Part shown: positions 1 to 10,438 of the stretch, one piece after another
Layout of the letters: every line of letters starts with the position of its first letter
How positions within the stretch are numbered: the first letter of the stretch is position 1
DNA from: Chrysaora quinquecirrha
Lineage: Eukaryota; Cnidaria; Scyphozoa; Semaeostomeae; Pelagiidae
Reading direction: 5' to 3'
Length of the DNA: 64,000 nt
NCBI GenBank assembly: GCA_014526335.1
Contig: JACTAT010000045.1
Coordinates: forward strand, 1,744,386 to 1,808,385
Translations under genes and position numbers: made by a program
Notes under the pieces: generated by a model
Seen by the model: the letters and a program-made list of their open reading frames with translations, nothing else
Database searches by the model: none
Told to the model about the DNA's origin: nothing

Positions 1-257
1 CTAGAATCTTGTGGAACATTCTGGAAGTTTCTGGAAAGTTCTAGTTATCCAGATTGCAGGATTATTATGTTATTTTATTTCATAAACGATTCGAACGTCG
101 CGTTCGTTATTACGCCATCATAATTAATCAAATTATTATTACGCCATCATAATTAATCAATCAGATTCTGGAGATTCTGGAAACTTCTGGAAAGTTCTAG
201 CTAATCAGATAAGAGGATTCTTAGGGACGTTCTGGAACATTCTGGAAACTTCTAGAT
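1..257. promoter_or_regulatory. Three heat-shock-element-like GAA/TTC arrays
   Basis: Three blocks carry alternating GAA and TTC triplets phased at exactly 5 bp, the arrangement bound by trimeric HSF. In block 1, GAA falls at 4, 14, 24 and 34 and TTC at 19, 29 and 39, with a TTG at 9. In block 2, TTC falls at 175, 185 and 195 and GAA at 180 and 190. In block 3, TTC falls at 230, 240 and 250 and GAA at 235 and 245. Between blocks 1 and 2 a ~31-bp AT-rich unit (ACGCCATCATAATTAATCAA) is repeated twice. The phasing is seen directly; heat inducibility is inferred. Confidence 0.5.
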
Positions 258-319
258 TGTTAAATCGGAAACGAGGCTAGCGGTTTCAGACAAGGATTGT
301 AAGAACTCTTGAGGTTGGA

Positions 320-515
320 GAAACTCGTCGCACTATAGCGCGACCTGATGACGTCACTAGTATGAGCGGCGTGCGCTAGGACCTGGGACTCTTGAAAACG
401 AGGTTGGAGAAACCAACATAATAACCGTCGCACTATAACGCGACCTGATGACGTCACTGATGACGTCACTGTCTGCAGGACTATTTTAAAGAAAGTGTAG
501 TATCAAGTCAACATC
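320..515 (+). promoter_or_regulatory. CRE-rich promoter-like segment with TATA-like box
   Basis: The perfect CRE palindrome TGACGTCA occurs at 349-356, 449-456 and 461-468. The first two follow a repeated hairpin-capable unit (GTCGCACTATARCGCGAC) at about 327 and 426. A TATA-like TATTTTAAA lies at 482-490, with possible initiator sequence about 20-25 bp downstream. With the GAA/TTC arrays just upstream this reads as an inducible RNA polymerase II promoter. No long ORF follows directly, so the driven transcript is unknown; it may be noncoding or belong to a mobile element. Confidence 0.4.
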
Positions 516-610
516 ATGACAGTCCAAAACAGTTCAAAGCAGGACAAACAATTTTCAGACTTCATTCTTCCTTCGTGAACAGTTTGAACATCTGACCAGT
601 TTTTCACCTG

Positions 611-870
611 TCATGCGTCAAGCATAAGCTAGACAATATCTGAGGCTTTTGTTCCTGCGGAAAATACACGTCTCAGGACGCCAATTTGTCATGCGTCAAG
701 CATAAGCGAGACAGAATCAATTGTATAAGGACTTTTGTTCCTGCGGAAAATACATATCTCAGGACGGCAATTTGTGTCAAGACTAAGCTAGACAATGGAA
801 TCCATTGTATGAGGACCTTTGTTCCTGCGGAAAATTCACGTCTCATGTGTCATGAGCTAGAAAAACATGA
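611..870. repeat. Tandem repeat, ~78-85 bp unit, three copies
   Basis: Three copies start near 611, 689 and 774. Each has a CATGCGTCAAGCATAAGC-type head and a TTTGTTCCTGCGGAAAAT core, ending in TCTCAGGACG. A partial fourth copy trails off by about 870. The short ORF at 686-895 only translates this repeat (the peptide RTFVPAEN recurs), so I do not call it a gene. Confidence 0.7.
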
Positions 871-1003
871 GCTAGAAAACCATGGAAACTATTGAATTAC
901 GGGCGCGGTTCTACCTTTTGGGCGCGGTTCGACTTTTCGATTCCACTGGTTTTAAACACGTTATCAACTACGTTGCTACCGTGAATAAGGATGCTTTCAC
1001 GCC

Positions 1004-1639
1004 ATGCAAAGTATGGGTATAGGGTTGGCCACAAGGCACATTCAAGGCCCTCCCATTCGAAAATTTCCAGCTTGCCAGGCTGTTGTTCCTCATCTCGCAA
1101 CATATTACTCTGGGACAGTGGGAAACTTGGAGAAGATGATGAATGCACACAGATTCATTGTCACCAGCAGGGACCTGGTCTCTCAAATTTTAGGAGAAGG
1201 CATTCTAGAAGAAAATGTGCCTGATGTTTGTATTTCTTTGGGGAAAGTGGCTGAAATTGAAGAATTGGACAAGAAGGACAAGGGAACATCTCTTGCTTTA
1301 AAGTTAAGAAAAATGGTCACAGCAAGCACTGGAATAATGAGAAAATTCTTAGCCACTTTCTTGACCCTCACTCCTAACAGTATGGCCACAGAAAGGGCAG
1401 TATCACATTATAATAACAAAAAAACAATAAAAAGAGCATCATTGAAACAAGAAACAAGTAATGGGATTTCAACGCAAGAAAAGCAGTATGTGAGCTTCTT
1501 AAACAGAAATACAGAAGAAATCGGGAACCATGTAGATGTAGTGAACTTGATCAAGATCGGGACTTCGTTAAAAAGTTTTTTAAGAGTGATAATGGGTGTT
1601 TGTAAATCTTCATTTTTTAAGAGATATATTATCGTTTGA
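1004..1639 (+). pseudogene. hAT-like transposase C-terminal fragment
   Basis: A 211-aa ORF. The segment around residues 122-150 (LTPNSMATERAVSHYNN, then KRASLKQET) resembles the hAT-family C-terminal dimerisation region, where a Pro-x-S-x-x-x-E-R motif precedes a short helix and an RSSL-type motif. The N-terminal DDE core is missing and the ORF is far shorter than a hAT transposase (normally over 500 aa), so this is a remnant or a domesticated fragment. It sits next to the repeat-rich 5' region with no recognisable terminal inverted repeats. The family call rests on motif resemblance only. Confidence 0.35.
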
Positions 1640-3808
1640 AACTCTCAGCAAAATTTTTTAACTACCTCTTCTTTAAAATTGGTGCCTTTTCACGATTTTT
1701 CTCCCACAGTGAAAATTCCTTAAAAAATGCTCTGAGTGGCATACTTAACACTTAATAAAGTATAAAAATTTACTAATTTTCTTAATTTTGCAAGAACTTA
1801 ATAATCATAGTAACCCCGCACAAGACCATTTCAATAAACGTATGTAACCAACCTCTAGTGCGGGAAGTAGGTATGTCTCCAACGCCGTCCGAACATGTTC
1901 GGCTTTGGCACCTGCATTCGAAAACACCTCTATACATATCCCGAGTGCTCTTTGCAACTGTGCCTTTCTGTCACTGATTTCAGTCAGTCTCCATACTTTA
2001 TTACTTTACCCACTAATGACATTGCCTTTGGTATCAGAACGTTGGGGAATCTTTCCCTCCACAGACTCAAGGACCTGATATTAAGCACTCTTTCTTCCAG
2101 TTGCGGGAAAGGGACCACGCATAATCTATCTCTGTACCTGGAATATTTAAAAAATATTTCAATTCGTTGATTAATACTTTAAAAAATCTAACATAAGGAT
2201 GAGGCAAGCTTGTACCTTGAAATTACCATGGCTAAAAACACCATACCATACCATGGCTAAAACAGCAGGATTTTAGGCATAAATATCCTAAAATGAATAT
2301 CCATAAATTGTGAAACGACCATTGTTGGTCAGTTAGGATCTCTTTCTTAGAAATAAAGACGGCTATGTGGGTATAGTGATGAGAAGCCAAAAAAACTACT
2401 ACTTCCACTAATATTTTTATGTGAGAATAGATGCTTAGAAAGTAGATGCTATAAGTTAACTATATTGACGGCCCCTTAAGGAAATTTACGAGATTCTGTC
2501 TTCCAAGTTTAATTGTGGTTTTTGTAAACTCTGGAAGAACACTCTACAGAAAGATTTGTACACAATAATATATGTACTTGTAATGTGATGGAGCCACATC
2601 CCCAAGCATCTTGAATGATAAGAGTCAAAGACTTGCTGTTTTGATGGTAAATGAATCCTGGTAAGATAAAAAATCTGAACATGAAAAAAACGTACGGTAT
2701 ATGTCGGATAATGCCAAAAGATAACGTTTGAACTTTGATACACTATGAAGCCAAGAAGATAGCGTTTGAACTTGGATACACTATGTAGGCTTAAAAAGAG
2801 TTGGCTTATAGAAATGTTTTGGATTTGATTTTGTTGATCTGAAATGATATAGAGACCAAGTGCTATTTCTAAGTAGCCTTGCTTTCTTTTCTGTGTATAT
2901 CTAAATTTCTATTATCCTTCTCACTACTGTCTCCTGACCCAAACCTTCAAAAATTTCTTCACAGCTCTTATAATCAAATAGCTCAATAGATTTTTGTGAC
3001 AAATGTCCTTTCTTTTCAGAATCGCTGAGATGAAATTCAGACTGCTTTATGCTATGACATGATGGTTTCTGTTGATGTTGCCTAAGTCTAAAACAACATT
3101 AAAGCACTCCACATACTAAAGTTGACAAGTTAGAAAATGTGTTAACTTTTTTCTACATTGTGAACAAAAGTGGATTTAAACATTATTTCAGTTGTCAAAT
3201 TCTAACAATTGAACATTGGTAAGGCTGTTTTGCAAAGTTGCTTGAATTCCAAAATTATTCCACAAGGTCCTTTAGGACTGTCTTTTAAGTCTGTAGCATT
3301 GGAAAATGAAGTACCAGACCATTTTTACTTGTTGGCCTGGAAAATGTTTGCCAGGCTGGAAAATTTCGCAGTGAGACTGGGTGCTCTATCTATCGGTGAA
3401 AAACTGACAGTAGGCCCTTTGTTGACCCCCCTGCTACCAAAGACGAAAAAACAGTTGTGTGCTGTTGTTTTCAAATAAAAGAGCTGGCCGAGGGGCAAAT
3501 TTGTTCTTCTTGTTGTTGAGCCATACGAAGATTAAAAAAAACGGGAGTGAAGGCACCAGCGGTGAGTACAAAAATTTCAGGTCGTTTACTACTTGTATTT
3601 GAATAAGTAATTTTAATTTTGTTAGGCTCCAGTAGTCTGGATAATGTTTTACTGCTTTCGCAGAAGACTTCATGATAAAGCAATACAACTTTAGAAGTGC
3701 ATTTACACCTCCAAAGTATTACTCATTCTCTTGCAATCAGTTAAATTCCCTAAAAATCAAAGCTGCTTGCCTCTTAAAATCTTGATTTGTTCACAAAGCA
3801 AATTCACT
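1640..3808. other. Noncoding stretch with a short direct repeat
   Basis: No convincing gene is seen. The one structured piece is a direct repeat of about 38 bp at 2719-2789 (GATARCGTTTGAACTT, then GATACACTATG, twice). A weak ORF at 3209-3478 has no recognisable domain and is not called. Confidence 0.4.
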
Positions 3809-3809
3809 T

Positions 3810-5149
3810 GTGAATGGTGAGTATGATACTGATACCCGTTTATGGGGTACAGAAAAAATTCCAGGTAATTGTCTGCCAATTGGTTTCCATTCCAAAATTC
3901 AACCCAAAATAAACAAGCCCTGTGATTTCCCTGGATGCATATCTGAAGAAACTGTCAGTAAGCCATGGATACGTTTTGATGGTTGCTGGCATGCATTTCA
4001 GTTACTTGCTTAGGGGACAAATCTTCTTGCCCCTTATGTAAGTCTTTTATGAAGAAAGAGATATCCAGATTAGCTAAGATAGCAAAGCAGTGTGTTATTT
4101 CTAAAGCTGACGACGTGGCAGTAGAAGGAGAAACTGAAGGAGCTTAAGAAAATGATGAAGATCCAGCTGTTCTTGACACCACAAACTTTGATCTTTCCAT
4201 CCAGCAGAATGAGCTCATAAAAGAGATATTAGATCTACAGCCTCCAAAAATAAACAGCAATCTTTATACCAGGCTCCCTTCCAGTAAACCATCATACAAA
4301 GGTCCCCACTGTCAACTCTGTAGCCATGAAGTAAAAGGTCACAAAGGTAAGAAAACTGAAACACGTCTTTGTCCCTCTTGCCCAAATGGCATTTGTGATC
4401 CTGCAGGTAAATTAATCCCCTGTAAGTGCAACTACCATTTTGGATTTAATGCTTCTTTTATTCCAGCAACGGATGAATTGTCTTTACTTGACAGGTCAAA
4501 ACTTGATTTTATCAATGGTACACACAGGTTTCTATTTTCTTCAGAGGTATCACAAGGTGCTCTGACATCATTACCTTGGAGCAATGCTTGTACTGTGATC
4601 TCTTTATACACAGGGATATCATTTCTCGATAATGACCTCCAACTACCATCAACAGAAATGAATGAATCATTTGTAAAACAGTATAAAGATCTTATTACTC
4701 TTGGAAACAGTGTATATGAGAATGTCATTGATCCATCTGACAATCAACCAAACGTTTCAGTAAGTGATGTGTTATCCCAGGTAGAGTTGCCAATTAAAGA
4801 CCCTGGTCAGTTCAATGGAATCCTTGTTGATGGAGAATGTGAGTCTGCCTTTGACTGTGTGACTGTGTCTGCCTTTGACTTTGCCATTGCTGAAGCTTGC
4901 AGTAGACCTGGTCTAAAATGCTTGCTTGTCACTCTTAACCCTGACCATTCTCTTGTTTTTTGCATGAATGATGTCTCTATTGCAGTGTTTGATGGCCATC
5001 ATTTCTCAAATAGTTCTGGTGCATTGATTTTATATAGCCAAACGGGTAAATTTCCTGGCTTCATGCAGTGCTTTCATGATTCCATCAAGAAAGGCTATGG
5101 CTCGGATGTTAGGGGTGCTAATTATTCATTCATTGAATTAGACAAGTAA
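3810..5149 (+). pseudogene. Degenerate RING / zinc / cysteine-protease-like protein
   Basis: Reading across broken frames gives a consistent domain order. First is a RING-like cluster at ~3930-4040 (PCDFPGC, then FDGCWHAF, then CPLC). Next is a second Cys-rich module at ~4305-4435 (CQLCSHE, CPSCPNGICD, CKCNYHF). Last is a ~220-aa domain at 4478-5149 with possible catalytic residues: Cys in WSNACT, His in NPDHSLVF and Asp in VFDGHH. That Cys-His-Asp spacing recalls papain-fold deubiquitinase or herpes tegument-type proteases; this is inference. In-frame stops at ~4012 and ~4145 and at least one frame change break the gene. A spliced host gene is possible, but no clear splice sites were verified. 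Confidence 0.4.
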
Positions 5150-7523
5150 TACATTTGTGATGTGTATTCCTCTTATATTGAATTCTTATATCTCTCTCTG
5201 TTTTTTTTTCTTACATTGGCATGTTATTCAATATCATCAGCTTTGCTTTTAGCCTGTGGATAATGACAGTTTTGTTGCCAACATACAAATAGTTCATGTA
5301 CCAATAATTATGTTTACATTTGTTGATTTGGACATTTTTGTATTGTTTATTTTTTCTGTTCTTCCTATTTGAAATGTTGCTTTATTTTGAAATTGATTTT
5401 CAATAAATAGTGGAAACATGTTGGTTTTTTTTTAAATTTAATTTATATCATGATTTCACTATCACAATCTCACTATATCCTGAAACACAGATTGAAGAAC
5501 TTTATTATGAAAACTTCCACTAAAATATGAAGTTCTGTCTGTGTCTCTTTCCATTTGAAAATCAGAATGCAGAGGATTAGTTGGTGCATAAAGTAAAAGG
5601 GCAAAACAAAGTAGACAATATATGCATCAAACAATTATTGTGCAATGTATCTTAGTATATTTATTGCACATACAACAAAGGCACATGATGCTCTTCTCAA
5701 GTCACTGTGTTACACTGTGTGTTTGAATACTATTCTTCCTATAACTATTATTTCATCATTTCATGCATGTGACAGGTCTGGGAAACTATCTTTAAATTGT
5801 CTAACTGATTTACTTTCCGTTACCCTATTGATAGTGTTATTTTAGCTTTAGAAACAAGCTAATTGCTTTGTCAAAAAAGTCTATTTAATATTTTCTGATG
5901 TTATGAAAATTAACTATTCCCAAGTAATGGACCTTTTTGACGAAAGGCTGTCAGGATGGAAAACTTTCAAAGACAGTGAGTTTTGGATGCTTTATAACTT
6001 CATATTTGGTATAAAAAACTCTGTCTAAAATTTTGAAAAATTTCCAGAATAGGTGGTCATTTGTCAAAAAGGTGAAAAAGAAAATTGCTGCTCCTCATTA
6101 TCATTTTTGTTCCTGTTAAATTTCATCATTTTTGTCGAAAGGCTGCCCCATGATACCACATATAATAAACAATTCTGGTTCCATCCAATATTCATCATTG
6201 TGCAACTTTGCTGCAAATTTTGGGATATTTTAGAAAATAATATTGTGTATATAATGATAGATAAAGGTGAAGGTGAAACGGTCTATTTAGCACCACTAGC
6301 TAGGATTTCAAACGTAGATAACCTAGCAAAATCCTCACCCTATGTGGGTTACAGCCCCAACCATGCCAAGCTCTTGACACCACAAGTTAGCTGGATTAGA
6401 CCATGATTACACAGAACCTACAGAAGGCAGGTTACAGTAAGTGTATTTATTATAATTCATGCCTCTTGTGTGTGAGATTGTTGATCATTTGATCACCCTC
6501 ACTGTCAGCCAGGGTAGTACTACCACATTCATTTGACAGTTTACACAACGCTAAAAACAGTTTTATAGTTTCAAAATAGTAAACGTTTGTGACAAATTTC
6601 ACTGCATACGTTCCAGACAATTTTATGTATGTCATGATAATTATGTATAGAATAATAATGAGATTCATGTTAACATAGTTAAGATCCAGTATCACTGTAA
6701 TAGAAATATAAAATCATTGTTACAAAAAAGATGTGCACAGTAGCCTATATTATACATCCAACAACATATATGTGGTAGAATAGAAGGCGTGAAGATAAAA
6801 ACATACTGTTGGTTCTTCTAATACAATACATGTTTTTTAACTGTTCAATTTTACATGAATTTAAAATACATTGGAAAAACATTTTTGAAATTGCATTACA
6901 AACAACCATGCAAAAATTGGTCTTTATATTTATTGTGGCCTTGAAATTTTGTTTATAAATAACTATCATGCCCAATCAGTAGGCCTATCATTTGCTTTGG
7001 CGGGCATTCAAATTTAGTAAAAATCCATATATTGTTACGCACAATGAGACCACTGATCGAGGTGAACGCAAATTTTCCCAATGATGAAATTTATGTTTTC
7101 TGAATGAGGAAATTCAGTTTTACCAGCAGACGTAATCTTTGTTTTGTGGCAAAGGGCAGATTTTGAAGCAAAAATCTGCAGCCTATCCAGCAAATTCAAG
7201 ATGTTTTCTGTGCAATCCTGCTCGAGCTATTGCCAAGCAATGATGTTTTCCTCAAGCCTTTTACCTTCAGTTTCGTACGAACACGTTTTCACAAAGCTTG
7301 TGGGAGGGACCATCGCAGAAAGAAATCACCACCCCCCTTAGGCCGGCCTAGAGTCAGCCGCCATGCCCCAATGCCCTCTGCAGACGCAATGTGCTGTGTG
7401 GTCAGCAGCTTAAACATGGCTGAAACATTTTTACTCTATGTTAAGAAACAATCTAAGAAAAAATGTTTATAATTAGTTCTTGTAGTTACTGTTTATGATA
7501 TTGTTCTTGTAGTCACTGTTTTT
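5150..7523. other. Long AT-rich stretch without a recognisable gene
   Basis: The short ORFs here (up to 117 aa) have no recognisable motifs, and several start with non-ATG codons. I see no terminal repeats or RNA genes. It may be intronic or intergenic. Confidence 0.4.
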
Positions 7524-8389
7524 TTAATTGATTACATTAACCTCATCAATAGCAACTCCTTCATTATTTTGAGAATAGCAAATAAATTTAAGAACCTTTA
7601 GTCTAATGGTAGGAGAAGATATTGCTTCTGACATATGGAGCAGATGAATTTTCATGATCTGAAGTGAAACTGAACCTGGCGCTGCTGCTTCTTTTTTTTC
7701 AAAATGAAAAAAGAAATAACCATCGGCTCCATCATAATCTCCTTCAAAAATAAGCTGACCATCATTATAATCGAATGTGGGGCGTTTTGACATATATTGC
7801 ATCACTGCTTTTACAAATAGTGTAGTATTTGCATCCAATGTCGATAACTTGATCTTACGGAATTCTGATCTTAATATATCATGATAATGTCTCAAATTTA
7901 AATTTAATGCGTCTTTGCCATATTTTCCATTCATCCATATGATCTTCGTAATATAAATTTCTAATCCTTTTTCTTCTGTCTTATGATAAACAGCATTATA
8001 TCGTGCTTGTATTTTATGGTAAACTAAATTTACTCCATGTATTTTATGGTAAACAAATGGTAAACTAAATTTACTCTATGCAAATTGAATTGATTGCTAC
8101 TAATTCTGCCAAAACATCCTTCTATTTCATTAAATAAATCTTGAATTTGACAATTTAAATCGAATTCTTCAGCAGATAGCAATTCTGTATCTTCCTTATA
8201 CTTTTCTTTTCTAGCTAAATCAAGAACAATAGAACTTGTTACACCCATTAAACCCAATTCACGGGGAAACCATTCTGCTGGATCTTCATATTCATCATCT
8301 CTTTCATCTGCATCTACAAAGCACTGTTCCGCATTGTCATCACTTTCGTAATCATCTTCATTTGTTGTATATGTTCTAAAATTTGACAT
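7524..8389 (-). pseudogene. Acidic virus-like hypothetical protein, broken by a local duplication
   Basis: Two ORFs on the minus strand appear to be halves of one gene. The upstream half (8389-8030, 119 aa) starts with ATG and is strongly acidic near its N-terminus (YESDDNAEQ, DADERDDEYEDP). The downstream half (7934-7524, 136 aa) stays open upstream of its first ATG to about 8015. Between them an imperfect tandem duplication with a 41-bp offset (AGTAAATTTAGTTTACCAT twice, ~8015-8080) adds a non-multiple of three and brings in a stop. No known domain is recognised. It lies in the decayed virus-like element and faces the plus-strand ORFs at 8604 across a 214-bp shared upstream region. Confidence 0.5.
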
Positions 8390-8603
8390 TATTTGAATGT
8401 TTTCAGTATTAAACGTTAAAGTTATTATTATTACTAATCACTCCACGATTTGACTATTTACTATTATTATGGCTTGCTATATATTATATTTTATTCTGTT
8501 TGATTGATAGCTTGTCAGAAAATGATTGATTGATTGATCGATTGATGGACTGATTGTTTAATGACATAAAACGAATGTTTACTGATTTTATATTATTAGC
8601 ATT
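8390..8603. promoter_or_regulatory. Divergent intergenic region with ATTG repeat
   Basis: This separates the minus-strand gene starting at 8389 from the plus-strand ORF starting at 8604. It contains a run of TGAT/ATTG tetranucleotide repeats at about 8521-8556 and AT-rich sequence that could hold two promoters. The promoter role is inferred only from the divergent layout. Confidence 0.3.
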
Positions 8604-8813
8604 ATGTCTTTCGAGAAGGAAAGTGAAATTTTACCAGAACAAGAATTTAAATTAAATCTACGCTTATTTAGACAATATCAAATATTTAAAACTTATTTAG
8701 TAGAGACAGTTTGTATGAAAGAGGATATCATCCAGAATCTGATTGAAGAAGTTAAAAATTATGAAGCGTTACTTCTAAGATGCAAAAATGGATGCTCAAA
8801 CACACAATATTGA
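8604..8813 (+). CDS. Small coiled-coil hypothetical protein
   Basis: A 69-aa ORF starting with ATG, rich in Glu, Lys and Leu, predicted helical or coiled coil by composition. It overlaps the next ORF (8788-9006) by 26 nt in another frame, and an A5 run (GCAAAAATGG) lies in the overlap. The two may be one gene broken by a single-base indel, or two overlapping genes as in compact viral genomes. No family recognised. Confidence 0.4.
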   Translation: MSFEKESEILPEQEFKLNLRLFRQYQIFKTYLVETVCMKEDIIQNLIEEVKNYEALLLRCKNGCSNTQY

Positions 8814-9006
8814 CGAAGATATATTAAAGCCGGAAAGAGAGAAATATAATGATATAATAAAATATAGGAAAGAGGCAAACATCACTCAAATTTATGGAAA
8901 ACAATTTGAAGAGTCGATTAAGAAATTAGAATTACAATGTTCACTTACTTTTCAATGCAAAAATCTTCTATTGAAAAAGAAACTAGGAGATTTGAACTCA
9001 AATTAA
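8788..9006 (+). CDS. Small helical hypothetical protein (overlaps preceding ORF)
   Basis: A 72-aa ORF, ATG start, rich in Lys, Glu, Ile and Leu. It is probably the C-terminal part of the same product as 8604-8813, or an overlapping partner. It is convergent with the F-box gene ending at 9042, only 35 bp away, consistent with compact virus-like gene packing. No recognised domain. Confidence 0.4.
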   Translation: MDAQTHNIDEDILKPEREKYNDIIKYRKEANITQIYGKQFEESIKKLELQCSLTFQCKNLLLKKKLGDLNSN

Positions 9007-9041
9007 AAAGACAATATTTTCTATGACAAAGTCTCTTGAGT

Positions 9042-9986
9042 TTATAAATTTTGTATTTGTTCAAATTCGTATTCATCCAATTGTCTTTTACGAAATTGAG
9101 CAAGCATTCTTTTTCTGAACTCTGCCACCTTTGCTGCTCTTATACGCTCCTTATCAGAATAGTCGTAAAATAGTTCTTTATAATTTTTTCTAATGATAAA
9201 GTGTTCAAAGTCTTTATCAATATTACATCTACATTTAAATAATAGCATAATCAGTTTTGCTTGAAAATGTTTTTCATTTCCTTTGTATACGTGCGCAATC
9301 AAACTTTTTCTGACAGCATTTTCGCAAAATGTGAAATCAAATTTCACTTCATCAAAATTATAACACTCTATTAATAGCAGAATTGCACCGGAAAAACTTC
9401 TGCATTGCAACACTGGTTTTGTGTTCTTGTGCCAATTCTCTACTATCGCACAAGGATCGATAGTCGGGAAATAAGATTTAATTGTATCAAGTGGGATTTT
9501 TCCACGAATCAGTAACTCTGTGCTTTGGTCATAACCTTCCTTTCATCCATTTATGTTTGAATTTGTCTGTTTAATAAGTCTTTTAAACAGTTCTGTACCA
9601 TTTAAAATCAATAGTGGTGTAAAATATTCCGGATCAGCTTTACACCTTCTGTTCCACTCTTTACATAATGGATTATAGTTGTGTATATATTGCCTTCTCA
9701 TTTCTGGATCTAGTTTTATGCAAAACACTTCTTCACACTTCCTTACAATTTTATACATTTCCATATAAATAGTTGCTGCTTCTGGCACAAAACCAGCTCC
9801 ACCTTCTCGCCTAGCTTTCTCCATATCTTCTTTAGAGCAAACTATGCCGTGTTGTTTGCATTTTGCTTTCCACAAATAATTTGAGGCGAAAACATCGTAA
9901 AAATTTTTGCTCACACAGCGCAGAGTGAACAAATCTCGTTCATGGCAATATTGTCCGATTTTTAATAAGATGTCTTCTTGATCCAA
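9042..9986 (-). pseudogene. F-box protein with possible ankyrin-like C-terminal region, one in-frame stop
   Basis: The ORF at 9986-9543 (147 aa) opens with an F-box-like segment at residues ~4-47: ILLKIGQYC, then DLFTLRCVSKNFYDVF, then YLWKAKC, matching the F-box pattern of two amphipathic helices, a Val-Ser-Lys turn and a Leu-Trp near the end. A TGA at 9543-9545 is followed in the same frame by open sequence to 9042, so the whole is about 315 codons with one internal stop. The downstream part (GAILLLIECYNF, KSLIAHVYKGNE, KLIMLLFKCRCNID) has an ankyrin-like rhythm, but this is weak. F-box proteins recruit SCF ubiquitin ligase, and viruses often borrow them. Nonsense mutation is the simplest reading of the TGA. 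Confidence 0.6.
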
Positions 9987-10438
9987 ACGACAACATTGGG
10001 GTGTAATGGTAAAGAACCATGTGTTATCATCAATTCGTGCGAGTTACATGAAGATATAGCAACATCCGGGTATTTTTTTCCCTTTTCAAACTTTGGACTA
10101 ACAGTCAGAACTCCATGTGTGAAAATTGTTCAAAGTAAAAGGTAAGGAAATTGCTACAGATTTGTATATATTTCTCTCAAATTTTGATTGCAGATAGTTT
10201 AAGCATTAGAGAAAGCTGTTTCCTACTTGTTTTGGAAAAATTTTTGATAAATGTTTGTTTTTCTAACGGTAAATTTTGTTGTTTGGTAATTAAGGCCATG
10301 ATTTTCTGCATTAAGGCCATGATTGCCAGCATTTTGTTGAAGCACCGTCAATCTGTATTCAGAATCTAGAAACAAACTTTTGTAGTTTTTCGTTCTTATA
10401 ACATTTTTTATTTCTTTTTTCACAGGAAACCCAAAATA

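Noticed and set aside
686..895. 69-aa ORF with repeated RTFVPAEN
   Set aside because: It is only the 80-bp tandem repeat read in one frame.
1910..1930. GAACATGTTC palindrome as a p53 or hormone-receptor site
   Set aside because: A 10-bp palindrome alone in AT-rich noncoding DNA is not enough support.
3209..3478. 89-aa ORF
   Set aside because: No domain, atypical start, and no link in frame to the RING-like pseudogene downstream.
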